A stretch of 13,832 bases of DNA from DTU013 sp964512095 (GCA_964512095.1 CAZEIH010000059.1:1-13832), one strand, 5' to 3'. Positions 5,734-13,739 are shown, counted from the first letter of the stretch. Program-made: numbers and translations. Notes: generated from the sequence alone by a model not told the origin.

Positions 5734-7350
5734 TTACTCATGTTCCAGGGACTGCGCAATATTGAGGGCATGGTCAGACACCCTTTCCAGTGCTGTAATC
5801 ATATTGGTAAACAATACACCGGACTGAGGATCACATGCTTTTTCCTCAAGCCTGTTAATGTGATTATTAATAAATGTTTTCTTCATATTGTCAACTTCTT
5901 GCTCAAAATCTTCTGCTTCTTTTATCTTACTTACATCGCGCTTATTGAAAACATCGAGACTCATATTCAATGTTTCCATTGTCTTGTCAGCTATAGTGAC
6001 TAGCTCCTCCATTCCTCCAGGAGTAAATGTAACCTTGTTTTCTGAGACAGTCAATGCAAACTCTGCCACATTCTCCGCATGGTCGCCTATACGTTCAAGA
6101 TCAATAATAACATGGTGAAGGCTACCCATTATCTTTAAGTCATGTTTTGATAAATCCAAGCCCCTAAATTCAATTAGGTAGCTAGAAATGTTATCAGTTA
6201 GATAATCTATTGTTTTTTCAACCTCCATTACCCTTGTAGCCTTTTGCTCGTCGGACTCAAAAAAAGCTTCCAATGATTTCTTCATATTCTCTGCAACAAT
6301 TGCACCCATACGGTTCAGCTCCTTTAACGTCTGACTTAGAGCTATAGCTGGGGTCTGGGCGATTCTTTCATCCAAGTATACAAGTCTTTTTTCCGTATCT
6401 CCGTCTGTTTTCTTTTCCGGAATTATTCGCGTTATAAGCTTTACCATAAGTTTTGCAAAGGGAAATAGTAATAAAGTGACGCTTATATTGAAAATAGTAT
6501 GGAAATTTGCTATCTGTCTTGCAGCATTATCCGGAGATAGCGACTCAACTAAAACAACTAATCCCGGGAAGAGCAAAACCAAAATTAGAAATATAATTGT
6601 ACCAACAATATTGAACATCAGATGTATACCGGCAGTACGCTTAGAATTTGCAGTTGTACCGATGGCCGCAATTATTGCTGTTACACATGTACCTATATTC
6701 TGCCCCAATATAATAAATACTGCGGCATCCAGCCCAATAAGCCCTGACATTGCAAGAGTCTGCAATATACCAACCGAGGCTGAAGAGCTCTGAATAACTG
6801 CCGTAAAGACGGCACCTATAATCACACCGATGATGGGGTTCTTGAAATTTACAATGAAATTCCTGAAGGCTTCAATCTCTTGCAAAGGCCTCATTGCATC
6901 CGACATTAACGTCAGCCCAACAAAAAGAATTCCAAATCCTAATACTACTTCTCCAATTTTTACCAACTTCCTCTTTTTAACAAAAACAGACATCAGCATA
7001 CCTATAAAAAGTATGAAGGGAGCTATGTCCGATATGTTAAATGCAATAAGCTGACCCGTTATCGTAGTTCCTATGTTTGCGCCCATAATTACACCGGTAG
7101 CCTGAAGCAATGTCATCAATCCTGCATTGACAAAGCCCACAATCATGACCGTGGTAGCAGATGAACTCTGTATGATCGCTGTTACACCAGCTCCTACACC
7201 TACGGCAGCAAAACGTTTTGTAGTCAGGACCTCTAATACGCGCCGCATCTTATCACCTGCGACATTTTCAAGTCCATCTGACATCATCTTCATGCCGTAC
7301 AAAAACATTCCTAAGCCACCAAGCAGTAAAAAAACCATAAAAATTGACAT
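5734..7350 (-). CDS. Na/Pi cotransporter family protein with C-terminal PhoU-like domain
   Basis: The 538-aa protein joins a Na/Pi cotransporter (PF02690-type) membrane domain to a PhoU-like helical domain, an architecture common in Bacillota (NptA/YjbB relatives). Two inverted repeats carry the signature: QSSSATTVMIVGFVNAGLM at residue 61 with GANIGTT at 90-96, and QSSSASVGILQTLAMSGLI at residue 187 with GQNIGT at 216-221. About 8-9 hydrophobic segments run to residue 310. The cytoplasmic PhoU-like part (about 335-538) has the paired three-helix repeats with DLERIGDHAENVAE and ALERVSDHALNIAQ. It probably moves inorganic phosphate, in or out, with sodium. ATG7350 follows AGGGGGAT with good spacing. 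It has its own promoter and is followed closely by the Nudix gene. Confidence 0.93.
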   Translation of the reverse strand: MSIFMVFLLLGGLGMFLYGMKMMSDGLENVAGDKMRRVLEVLTTKRFAAVGVGAGVTAIIQSSSATTVMIVGFVNAGLMTLLQATGVIMGANIGTTITGQLIAFNISDIAPFILFIGMLMSVFVKKRKLVKIGEVVLGFGILFVGLTLMSDAMRPLQEIEAFRNFIVNFKNPIIGVIIGAVFTAVIQSSSASVGILQTLAMSGLIGLDAAVFIILGQNIGTCVTAIIAAIGTTANSKRTAGIHLMFNIVGTIIFLILVLLFPGLVVLVESLSPDNAARQIANFHTIFNISVTLLLFPFAKLMVKLITRIIPEKKTDGDTEKRLVYLDERIAQTPAIALSQTLKELNRMGAIVAENMKKSLEAFFESDEQKATRVMEVEKTIDYLTDNISSYLIEFRGLDLSKHDLKIMGSLHHVIIDLERIGDHAENVAEFALTVSENKVTFTPGGMEELVTIADKTMETLNMSLDVFNKRDVSKIKEAEDFEQEVDNMKKTFINNHINRLEEKACDPQSGVLFTNMITALERVSDHALNIAQSLEHE

Positions 7351-7375
7351 GATATCCCCCTAATCGATTGTATGT

Positions 7376-7404
7376 ATTTTAAAATACTAATAATATTATG
7401 ACAA
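7376..7404 (-). promoter_or_regulatory. Promoter of the Na/Pi-PhoU-Nudix operon
   Basis: TTGTCA (7404-7399), a 17-nt spacer and TAAAAT (7381-7376) on the minus strand, leaving a leader of about 20 nt before ATG7350. No PHO-box-like direct repeats were recognised. Confidence 0.6.
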
Positions 7405-7527
7405 AAAACGCACTTTAATATTATAAATGATATAAGATGGGTTGTCACGGCTTATGTAAATTCTTGCCGGATATTGTTAGCTATATATATATTCCCTGAA
7501 AAAAATAATATATATTTCATCAGTACA

Positions 7528-7556
7528 TTGACGAAAAGTCTCGTATAATTTAATAT
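7528..7556 (+). promoter_or_regulatory. Promoter of the YtvI-like gene
   Basis: TTGACG (7528-7533), a 17-nt spacer and TAATAT (7551-7556). The start would be near 7562, giving a leader of only about 16 nt. A TATAAT at 7544-7549 also exists but lacks a good -35. No sporulation sigma factor consensus was recognised. Confidence 0.55.
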
Positions 7557-7577
7557 ATAATTAGTCGGGGTAACTAA

Positions 7578-8729
7578 ATGAATGTTAAGTTAAAGAACAA
7601 CTTCAAAAAGATCGCGATTTTTGCTATAGTTGTAATCTCCGTTACAATTGGAGTATTTCTATTATTCAAATTGGCCTTTTTTCTTTTGCCCTTTCTCATT
7701 GCCTTCGGCCTTTCATCACTGATGGAGCCACTCATCAAGCTACTTGATAAAAAATTACGTATTAGTCGCCGAGTCTCTGCGCCTATAATAGTGGTACTAT
7801 TACTAGCATCCATAGTAGCTCTTGTTGTTTTTGGAGTACTTCGGACAATTGATGAAATTAAAACTCTCATAACATTGGCACCAGCATTTTTCTCAAATCT
7901 ATATGTTCGTATCAATGATTTAATGATAGAGGGATCAGAATATATTGAATGGCTACCCACAGAAATCACAAACAGCCTTGGAAGCGTCTTGTCCAACCTG
8001 TCCAACACTGTTACAAACTTCGGTAAAGCAGTTGTAAAGGGCGCTTTTGTTACAGCCATATCACTGCCTGAAGCAATAATTTTCACTATAATTACCACTT
8101 TAGCTACATATTTTCTAGCAAAGGATCGCGAGAAGATTTCTTCTGTGCTAATGAATCAATTGCCTGAGAGTTGGATAAGCCGAGTTCTTAAGATAAAAAA
8201 GGATCTTTTTGTTGCCATATTTGGATATATAAAGGCTGCCCTGATTATTATGGCCATTACCTTTACAGAATTATTGATTGGCCTTAGCATAATCGGTGTA
8301 GAGTATCCGCTTCTGTTGGCATTTCTGATTGCTATTATTGACGCACTGCCTGTTTTGGGCACCGGAGGCATCTTAATACCATGGTCACTATATTCCTTTG
8401 TAATAGGGGATATTCGGATGGGAATTTCACTAATTGTGCTGTATTTGGTAGTACTTGTCATACGACAAATAGTTGAGCCAAAGGTTGTCGGACAGCAGAT
8501 AGGCGTTTATCCACTGTTAACGCTTTTGGCAATGTACATTGGCCTTAAGATAATTGGCTTTGCTGGGCTAATCCTTGGACCTATCACTTTTTTACTCATC
8601 CGCAACATACTCACAACCATATACAAGAATAGACCTATAAAAGACATTATAGGCTTTGACAAGAGCTATACTTCTCCAAGCAGCCCTACCGATGATGACC
8701 CTACCGATGATTGCCCTACTGAGATGTAA
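7578..8729 (+). CDS. AI-2E transporter family / sporulation integral membrane protein YtvI-like
   Basis: This 383-aa polytopic membrane protein has the AI-2E transporter (PF01594, formerly UPF0118) layout: two N-terminal helices (about 10-45), a third near 65-90, a long loop, then a cluster of about five helices (about 155-350). Diagnostic pieces are LATYFLAKDRE (about 175-185), the IDALPVLGTGGILIPW motif (about 254-269) and RQIVEPKVVGQQIGVYPLLTL (about 297-317). In sporulating Bacillota such proteins are usually named YtvI; AI-2 export is not implied, and some relatives are Na+/H+ antiporters. The coat-like gene 57 nt downstream supports a sporulation link. The C terminus is odd: PTDDD-PTDDC-PTE, encoded by a 15-bp repeat (8685-8726). 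ATG7578 follows GGGG at 7567-7570. Confidence 0.88.
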   Translation: MNVKLKNNFKKIAIFAIVVISVTIGVFLLFKLAFFLLPFLIAFGLSSLMEPLIKLLDKKLRISRRVSAPIIVVLLLASIVALVVFGVLRTIDEIKTLITLAPAFFSNLYVRINDLMIEGSEYIEWLPTEITNSLGSVLSNLSNTVTNFGKAVVKGAFVTAISLPEAIIFTIITTLATYFLAKDREKISSVLMNQLPESWISRVLKIKKDLFVAIFGYIKAALIIMAITFTELLIGLSIIGVEYPLLLAFLIAIIDALPVLGTGGILIPWSLYSFVIGDIRMGISLIVLYLVVLVIRQIVEPKVVGQQIGVYPLLTLLAMYIGLKIIGFAGLILGPITFLLIRNILTTIYKNRPIKDIIGFDKSYTSPSSPTDDDPTDDCPTEM

Positions 8730-8786
8730 GAAGATAAGAATATATTTTCTCCTCCTGAAGATACTATTACTGGAGGTGCAAAAATT

Positions 8787-9389
8787 ATGAACATAAGTCT
8801 AACAACAAAAGAAAGAATGCTTTTAGAAGATCAAAAAATGCATGAGGAAATTTGTATTGAAAAATACAACAATTATGCTCAACAGGCAACAGACCCTCAG
8901 CTAAAAAACATATTCAGCAATCATGCTAAAATTGAGCAGGAGCATCTGAATACAATAAACCAACTGTTAGGCGGACAAGTGCCAGCGATGTCACAGCAAG
9001 GTGGCGGAGGCCAGAATGGGAGCCAGGGTAATAGTCAGCAGGCAGGCAGTATGCAGCAACAACAGGGCGGCAGCTCAGGCGGCAGCCAGCTATCAACCGG
9101 TATGCAGCAACAACATGGCGGCAGCCAGCTATCAACCGGTATGCAACAACAGCCAAATCAGTCAGCAGGCCTTCAGCTAAATAGCGTGGGCAAGGCAACA
9201 GATCAAAGCTTATGCAACGATATGCTTATGACTGAAAAATATGTGTCCGGCGCCTATGATACAGCAATATTTGAATTCAAAGACACACAGGTCCGGGATG
9301 TCCTCAATCACATCCAAAAGGAAGAGCAGAAGCATGGAGAGGCAATATTCAAGTACATGGAAAGTCAGGGAACATATACCCCAAAGTGA
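8787..9389 (+). CDS. CotF-like spore coat protein with Gln/Gly/Ser-rich insert
   Basis: The ends of this 200-aa protein resemble the CotF/ferritin-like coat family: LTTKERMLLEDQKMHEE with NHAKIEQEHLN in the first half, and SLCNDMLMTEKYVSGAYDTA with VLNHIQKEEQKHGEAIFKYM in the second, forming two helical pairs rich in Glu and His. Between them (about 64-133) is a low-complexity linker of Gln, Gly and Ser that contains two 13-residue repeats GGSQLSTGMQQQ(H/P). CotF-like proteins sit in the spore coat, and the linker may help cross-link or assemble. ATG8787 follows GGAGGT with a 9-nt spacer. The 57-nt gap to the upstream gene has no terminator, so the two may be co-transcribed. Metal binding or catalysis by the Glu/His pattern is not established. 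Confidence 0.88.
   Translation: MNISLTTKERMLLEDQKMHEEICIEKYNNYAQQATDPQLKNIFSNHAKIEQEHLNTINQLLGGQVPAMSQQGGGGQNGSQGNSQQAGSMQQQQGGSSGGSQLSTGMQQQHGGSQLSTGMQQQPNQSAGLQLNSVGKATDQSLCNDMLMTEKYVSGAYDTAIFEFKDTQVRDVLNHIQKEEQKHGEAIFKYMESQGTYTPK
9078..9155 (+). repeat. Two 39-bp tandem repeats inside the coat gene
   Basis: Units 9078-9116 and 9117-9155 begin ggcggcagccagctatcaac and differ only near their 3' ends. They encode GGSQLSTGMQQQH and GGSQLSTGMQQQP. The near identity at DNA level suggests recent duplication and likely length variation between strains. Confidence 0.95.
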
Positions 9390-9496
9390 ATGTTTCATGG
9401 GTATAGTGCCCCTCAGTGGAGTGTTGAGCTGAGTGATGATTTTATTAGCATAAGAAACCGTAAGTCGTAATCCGCGCCCACCAGGCGCAGATAATA

Positions 9497-9533
9497 AAAG
9501 CGCCCCCTTCCTTATATGGATAGGGACGCTTTT
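9497..9533. terminator. Bidirectional intrinsic terminator between the coat gene and hppA
   Basis: AAAAGCG (9497-9503) pairs with CGCTTTT (9527-9533), with CCC/GGG and TCC/GGA pairs inside and a TTATAT loop. A-rich and T-rich ends lie on both sides, so it can stop transcripts of the plus-strand coat gene and of the minus-strand pyrophosphatase gene. A smaller GCGCC-CACCA-GGCGC hairpin lies just before it (9474-9488). Confidence 0.8.
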
Positions 9534-9580
9534 GTATGCTCAGACCATTAACCTTGAGACTATTATCCTCGAGCCTGTTA

Positions 9581-11653
9581 TCAAAGAATTGAAAATGTAG
9601 CAAACAATCCTGCTGTGATAGAGGCTATCAATGAGATAACTGTGATTTGGGTATTAATTGAAGGACCTGCTGTATCCTTGAAGGGATCACCAACAGTATC
9701 GCCAACAACTGCGGCTTTGTGAGCTTCTGAACCCTTACCGCCTTCATTTCCAGCTTCAACGTATTTCTTGGCATTATCCCATGTTCCCCCTGCATTTCCC
9801 ATAAGGAGAGCCAGGAGCAATCCACTCATAATATTTCCCACAAGGAAGCCCCCAATTGCATTTACCCCGCCTACGAATCCTACAACAAGGGTTGCTAATA
9901 TCGTAACCAGACCCGCGGGTATCAACTCACGAAGGGCGCCCTTGGTTGCTATATCTATACATTTATCATATTCAGGTACAACGCCTTCTTTACCTTCCTT
10001 CAGTCCAGGTATCTCTTTGAACTGGCGATGTATCTCTGCAATCATACGCTGGGCGTTTCTATCAACACCCATAATGAGCATTGCTGAGAAAACTGCAGGT
10101 ATAGCTACACCAATTATCATTCCAAAGAATACGATTGGATTCATCACATCGAATCCTGTTAACAGAGCCGCACCCTTTTCAGCAAGTGCATCGTTTACTT
10201 CAGACATGTATGCTCCAAGAAGAGCTATTACTGTAAGACCTGCTGCACCAACTGCAAAGCCCTTTGTTATAGCTTTAACAGTATTGCCAGCGCTGTCAAG
10301 CTCGTCAGTTATCTTTAAGGCTTCTTCTCCAAGGCTACCCATCTCCACAAGACCTCTTGCGTTGTCAACGATTGGGCCATAAGCATCATTAGAAATAATC
10401 ATTCCAACTATAGAAAGCATTCCTATTGCCGACATTGCTATACCAAAGAGAGCATCTGTTATTCCAGGACCTATGCCGTCGCAAATCAGATATGATGCCA
10501 ATGCTGATATGCCTATACCGAGCAAAGCCGGGAAAGAGCTGATCAGACCATAACTGAATCCAGACAGGATTGTAAATGCCGGACCTGATTTTGAAGCTTT
10601 TGCCACCATTTGAACAGGCTTTTTAGCGTCATTTGTAAAATAGTCGGAAGCAAGTCCTACTACTGTACCTACAAGTAAGCCAATAAATGTTGCTCCCCAG
10701 TAACGCCAGTTAAATCCAAAAATATAAGTTGCTCCTGCTGTCAGAACTGCAAACAGCGCGGTTGTTATATAAGTACATTTATTTAGTGCAGAGCTGGGGT
10801 TTCCATTCTTACCTATACGTCCGAAGCCAATTCCGACTATTGAAGACAGAAGCCCTAGAGCTGCATAACAGAATACCATATTTGCACTAATACCAACCCC
10901 GCCGTCAATTGCCATTGCCAGCACCAATGCGGCTGCCATGGATGCAACGTTGGAATCGAATAGGTCAGCGCCCATACCAGCGACGTCACCTACATTGTCA
11001 CCTACGTTGTCTGCTATAACTGCAGGATTACGCGGGTCATCCTCAGGAATACCAAGCTCTACCTTACCAGCTAGGTCAGCACTCACATCGGCTGTCTTGG
11101 TGAATATTCCTCCCCCTGCCTTTGCAAACAGTGCCAACGAAGATGCACCAAAGCTAAATCCTAGAACCGCTGCTGTGTCACCTGTAAGCAACAGTACTCC
11201 AGCTACACCCAGAAGGCTAGTGCCTACAACAGCCATACCCATGACCGCGCCGCCTCTGAAGCCTGCCATAAATGAACGGTTCATGCTTTTTGTCGCTGCT
11301 TCTGCACTCTTAACGTTTGCTATTGTTGCAACGAAAATACCAATTTTTCCTGCAAGAGCCGACAAAGCAGAACCAACAACATATGATATCGCCATCATTA
11401 TGTTTCTAGTCGGTTCCCCGTTCCAAATCGGTCTGGGAAGGAAAAGTATGATTAGTACAGCCACTATTGTCACAAAGATTGCAAGTATTTTGTATTCCCT
11501 GCCAAGAAAGGTATTTGCGCCCCTTCTGATCAGTTCACCAATCCTTGCAACCTCGGCATTTGAAGATGGCTGCGACTTTACCCAGGTATAGAGCCAAGCT
11601 GCTACACCCAGAGCAAGTAATGAAACTAGAATTGCTACTACTGGCCAGTTCAT
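9581..11653 (-). CDS. hppA: Membrane-bound ion-translocating pyrophosphatase, K+-independent type
   Basis: This enzyme splits cytoplasmic pyrophosphate and uses the energy to pump H+ (some relatives pump Na+) across the membrane. The 690-aa length and about 16 hydrophobic segments fit the family. The pyrophosphate site is visible: DVSADLAGKVELGIPEDDP from residue 189, DNVGDNVGD at 215-223, SNDAYGPIVDNARG from 421, and GDTVGDPFKDTAGPSIN near the C terminus. The K+-dependence position is Lys460 in GNTVKAITKGFA, where K+-dependent enzymes have Ala (GNTTAA); this points to the K+-independent class, whose known members pump H+. That subtype call rests on motif knowledge. ATG11653 follows AGGGGG. 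The gene is monocistronic, with its own promoter and terminator. Confidence 0.96.
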   Translation of the reverse strand: MNWPVVAILVSLLALGVAAWLYTWVKSQPSSNAEVARIGELIRRGANTFLGREYKILAIFVTIVAVLIILFLPRPIWNGEPTRNIMMAISYVVGSALSALAGKIGIFVATIANVKSAEAATKSMNRSFMAGFRGGAVMGMAVVGTSLLGVAGVLLLTGDTAAVLGFSFGASSLALFAKAGGGIFTKTADVSADLAGKVELGIPEDDPRNPAVIADNVGDNVGDVAGMGADLFDSNVASMAAALVLAMAIDGGVGISANMVFCYAALGLLSSIVGIGFGRIGKNGNPSSALNKCTYITTALFAVLTAGATYIFGFNWRYWGATFIGLLVGTVVGLASDYFTNDAKKPVQMVAKASKSGPAFTILSGFSYGLISSFPALLGIGISALASYLICDGIGPGITDALFGIAMSAIGMLSIVGMIISNDAYGPIVDNARGLVEMGSLGEEALKITDELDSAGNTVKAITKGFAVGAAGLTVIALLGAYMSEVNDALAEKGAALLTGFDVMNPIVFFGMIIGVAIPAVFSAMLIMGVDRNAQRMIAEIHRQFKEIPGLKEGKEGVVPEYDKCIDIATKGALRELIPAGLVTILATLVVGFVGGVNAIGGFLVGNIMSGLLLALLMGNAGGTWDNAKKYVEAGNEGGKGSEAHKAAVVGDTVGDPFKDTAGPSINTQITVISLIASITAGLFATFSIL

Positions 11654-11712
11654 TAAAACGCCCCCTAATTTAGTTTGTGTATGTATTCACGCAATATATT
11701 ATTGCCAGAACA

Positions 11713-11751
11713 TATATAAAACGCAGTGGAGAAAACACCAACTTCCACCGC
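11713..11751 (-). promoter_or_regulatory. Candidate hppA promoter with an overlapping dyad
   Basis: On the minus strand, TTGGTG (11741-11736), a 17-nt spacer and TATATA (11718-11713) form a moderate promoter. An 8-bp dyad, GCGGTGGA (11751-11744) with TCCACTGC (11730-11723), brackets the -35 box and half the spacer, the position of an operator. No T-run on the plus strand argues against a terminator there. From 11761 to 11865 I see only AT-rich sequence. Confidence 0.4.
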
Positions 11752-11865
11752 TTACATTATATGCTCAAATTTTCGCCAATGCAATTGATTTATTTCATTA
11801 TTTTCATTATTATACCCATGTAATATTCAACCATTTTGTGTGCCCATGGAAATAGTATAAAAAAG

Positions 11866-11947
11866 AAGTCAATTCGCTTCGCTAAGGGAGTCAAGTGGAG
11901 ACTGAACTCCACCTAACCAAGGAAGTTAAATAATTAGTCTTCATTCA
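11866..11947. repeat. Dispersed repeat, copy B (82 bp)
   Basis: Second copy of the repeat at 4555-4637, same orientation. The central hairpin is kept with the loop ACTGAA (11901-11906); the inner GTGGAG/CTCCAC is perfect, and two outer C/A oppositions become G-U pairs on the minus strand. Here it lies between the divergent hppA and permease promoters and should not be in either mRNA. Confidence 0.85.
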
Positions 11948-12013
11948 TCGCCAACCTATAGAGGTCAGCGTCTTCTGAATACATAGATAAATAATGAAAG
12001 AAATTTTTTTATA

Positions 12014-12042
12014 TTGAAATGATAATTATTGAATGATATAAT
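12014..12042 (+). promoter_or_regulatory. Promoter of the permease transcript
   Basis: TTGAAA (12014-12019), a 17-nt spacer and a perfect TATAAT (12037-12042). The start near 12049 lies just before the PyrR-like hairpin and leaves a leader of about 170 nt. Confidence 0.8.
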
Positions 12043-12054
12043 GTCGAAAAAGCG

Positions 12055-12096
12055 AGATATCTTTAAGTCCGGTACAGTGATGCCGATAAGACGCTA
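12055..12096 (+). promoter_or_regulatory. Probable PyrR-binding anti-antiterminator hairpin
   Basis: The upper stem CGGTA/TGCCG (12070-12074, 12081-12085) closes a hexaloop CAGTGA, fitting the CNGNGA-type loop bound by PyrR (CAGAGA in B. subtilis pyr leaders). A lower stem TCTT/AAGA (12060-12063, 12088-12091) is separated from it by a purine-containing internal loop (TAAGTC / AT), as in PyrR sites. It lies between a strong promoter and an intrinsic terminator upstream of a uracil-type permease. The model: UMP-bound PyrR stabilises this hairpin, allowing the terminator to form. Identified by eye from the consensus. Confidence 0.65.
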
Positions 12097-12146
12097 TATT
12101 ATAATATTGGGTATTTATATCCATCCTTGTAATGATGCAGTTTTAC

Positions 12147-12184
12147 ATCTTGCCGGCAACTACGGGCAAGATTTCTTAATTTTC
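12147..12184 (+). terminator. Attenuator terminator in the permease leader
   Basis: ATCTTGCC (12147-12154) pairs perfectly with GGCAAGAT (12165-12172) around a 10-nt loop, followed by a U-rich tract (TTTCTTAATTTT). It lies about 37 nt before the start codon, within the leader, which marks it as an attenuator. Confidence 0.75.
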
Positions 12185-12220
12185 GCACCAAAAGACTTAT
12201 TATCACAAGGAGGATTTACC

Positions 12221-13684
12221 ATGCCGAAAAATCAAACCGTGATCGGGTATCTGCCCGATGAAAGGCCATCAGTCTGGAAGCTACTGTTCTACGCACTACA
12301 ACAGGTAATCGTAATGTTCCCTGCTACAGTTGCCGTAGCTCTTATCACAGGCTTCCAGGTGTCTACTACAATTTTTGCCAGCGGCCTTGCTACAATATGC
12401 TTTATACTTATAACAGGCAAAAAGATACCTCTTTACTACGGTTCCAGTTTCTCATACCTTACTGCAATTTCAGGTCTTATGGCGGGTGATGCCATCAAAA
12501 CATTAGTCAGCCCGGATACACTAATCCAGCTGGAAGCCTGGAAAGCAGGCACTACGAGCATACTACCGGCAGAAGCAATCTCTTATGCCCAGTTCGGTAT
12601 AATTATGTCAGGTTTGATATCCATCGCTGCAGGGTTTCTGATAAAAGTCTCTGGCAGCAAGTCAGTTGAAAAAATTCTTCCTCCCACTATAACAGGTCCC
12701 ATCGCAATGATTATTGGATTAACACTTGCAGGGAATGCACTCAGCGATGCAGCCCCCAAGGCTCTAGCAGATGGTGCTGCTGCAACCGCTATGAACAGTA
12801 ACTGGGTGTGGATCGTATCACTGGTAACACTACTTTCGACAATATTGTTTTCAAGATACCTTAAAGGTTTCCTTGGACAACTGCCACTTCTGCTTGGCGC
12901 AGCAGTTGGATGTTTAGTAGCAGCCCTCATATACTTTATTGGCGGAGCCGAAATGAGCCTCTTCAGATCCATCCCGAAGGAAGCTTTGGAAGCATCCTTG
13001 TGGCAGGCAGGTCCTATTGCAGTGCCGGCATTCAGCTTCCCTAAAGCGTCATTAGCCGCAGTTCTGGCAATAATGCCTATTGCTATTGCAACTATACCTG
13101 AATCTACAGCACACATGTACCAGCTTGACATCTATGTAAACGATCTAGCTAAGCGAAAGGGCTCTTCAAAGAAATACAACCTTGTAGAAAAGCTGGATAT
13201 CAACCTTATAGGTGACGGTTTAGGCGACATGATTTCCGGACTTATCGGTGGCCCTGCAGGTACAAACTATGGAGAAAACATAAGTACAATGGCAATTACC
13301 AAAGTATTCTCCGTACCAGTCCTTATAGTGGCAGCAATCATTGCAATGATAATTTCATTCTTCACTCCACTTGTACAAGGAATATATTCGATTCCACTTG
13401 CTGTAATAGGCGGCCTGGAAATATATCTATTCGGTGCCATCGCAGCCCAGGGCGCAGCTATTATGATTGAAAAAAAGGTAAACATGTTCAGTTCTAAAAA
13501 CATTGCAGTCATAGCAACAATCATGGTAATAGGTATCGGTGGAAACTATGCCTTCGGAGGCAACATACCGTTCTTTGGCATAGAAGTGCCATGTATTGCA
13601 GGCGCTGCCATATTCGGAATCCTTCTTAACCTGCTCCTCAGCATTGGCGAAAAGAGAAATGCCGAACCGAAGGCCGTCGAATAA
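12221..13684 (+). CDS. Uracil/xanthine permease family (NCS2) transporter, probably uracil
   Basis: This 487-aa NCS2 (nucleobase/ascorbate transporter) protein imports a nucleobase, probably with H+. The family signature around GGPAGTNYGENISTMAITKVFS (343-364) resembles the uracil branch (UraA/PyrP: YGEN...MAITRVYS); Glu352 should match UraA Glu290 and Glu294 in TIPESTAHMYQL should match Glu241. About 14 hydrophobic segments are visible. It is longer than E. coli UraA (429 aa), with extra loops around 88-120 and 173-195, so xanthine or another base remains possible; the PyrR-like leader favours uracil. The start is ATG12221 behind AAGGAGG; an in-frame TTG at 12029 lies inside the promoter, upstream of the predicted transcript start, and is not the start. 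No partner gene follows before the terminator. Confidence 0.9.
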   Translation: MPKNQTVIGYLPDERPSVWKLLFYALQQVIVMFPATVAVALITGFQVSTTIFASGLATICFILITGKKIPLYYGSSFSYLTAISGLMAGDAIKTLVSPDTLIQLEAWKAGTTSILPAEAISYAQFGIIMSGLISIAAGFLIKVSGSKSVEKILPPTITGPIAMIIGLTLAGNALSDAAPKALADGAAATAMNSNWVWIVSLVTLLSTILFSRYLKGFLGQLPLLLGAAVGCLVAALIYFIGGAEMSLFRSIPKEALEASLWQAGPIAVPAFSFPKASLAAVLAIMPIAIATIPESTAHMYQLDIYVNDLAKRKGSSKKYNLVEKLDINLIGDGLGDMISGLIGGPAGTNYGENISTMAITKVFSVPVLIVAAIIAMIISFFTPLVQGIYSIPLAVIGGLEIYLFGAIAAQGAAIMIEKKVNMFSSKNIAVIATIMVIGIGGNYAFGGNIPFFGIEVPCIAGAAIFGILLNLLLSIGEKRNAEPKAVE

Positions 13685-13697
13685 AAAAGCATCCAGC

Positions 13698-13730
13698 ACA
13701 ATCCCAACTCCATGGAGTTGGGATTGTTTC
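13698..13730 (+). terminator. Intrinsic terminator after the permease gene
   Basis: A perfect 30-bp palindrome (13698-13727, acaatcccaactcc and its complement) starts 13 nt after the stop, followed by TTTCTGTTT. The stem is long and the loop minimal. A-rich sequence precedes it (ataaaaaagc), so it may work weakly in the other direction. Confidence 0.88.
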
Positions 13731-13739
13731 TGTTTCTGG

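Noticed and set aside
7574..8098. Minus-strand 174-codon frame opposite the YtvI-like gene
   Set aside because: Antisense shadow of a well-supported membrane protein gene with its own promoter; no homology recognised.
9768..11591. Long plus-strand open frames (204 and 217 codons) opposite hppA
   Set aside because: They are antisense to a strongly conserved enzyme, have Pro/Thr/Ile-rich composition typical of reverse-frame translation of membrane proteins, and lack ribosome binding sites.
12029..12220. N-terminal 64-residue extension of the permease from TTG12029
   Set aside because: This start lies between the -35 and -10 of a near-consensus promoter; the region holds the PyrR-like hairpin and terminator, and ATG12221 has a perfect ribosome binding site.
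12583..13131. Minus-strand 182-codon frame opposite the permease
   Set aside because: Antisense shadow; no ribosome binding site and atypical composition.
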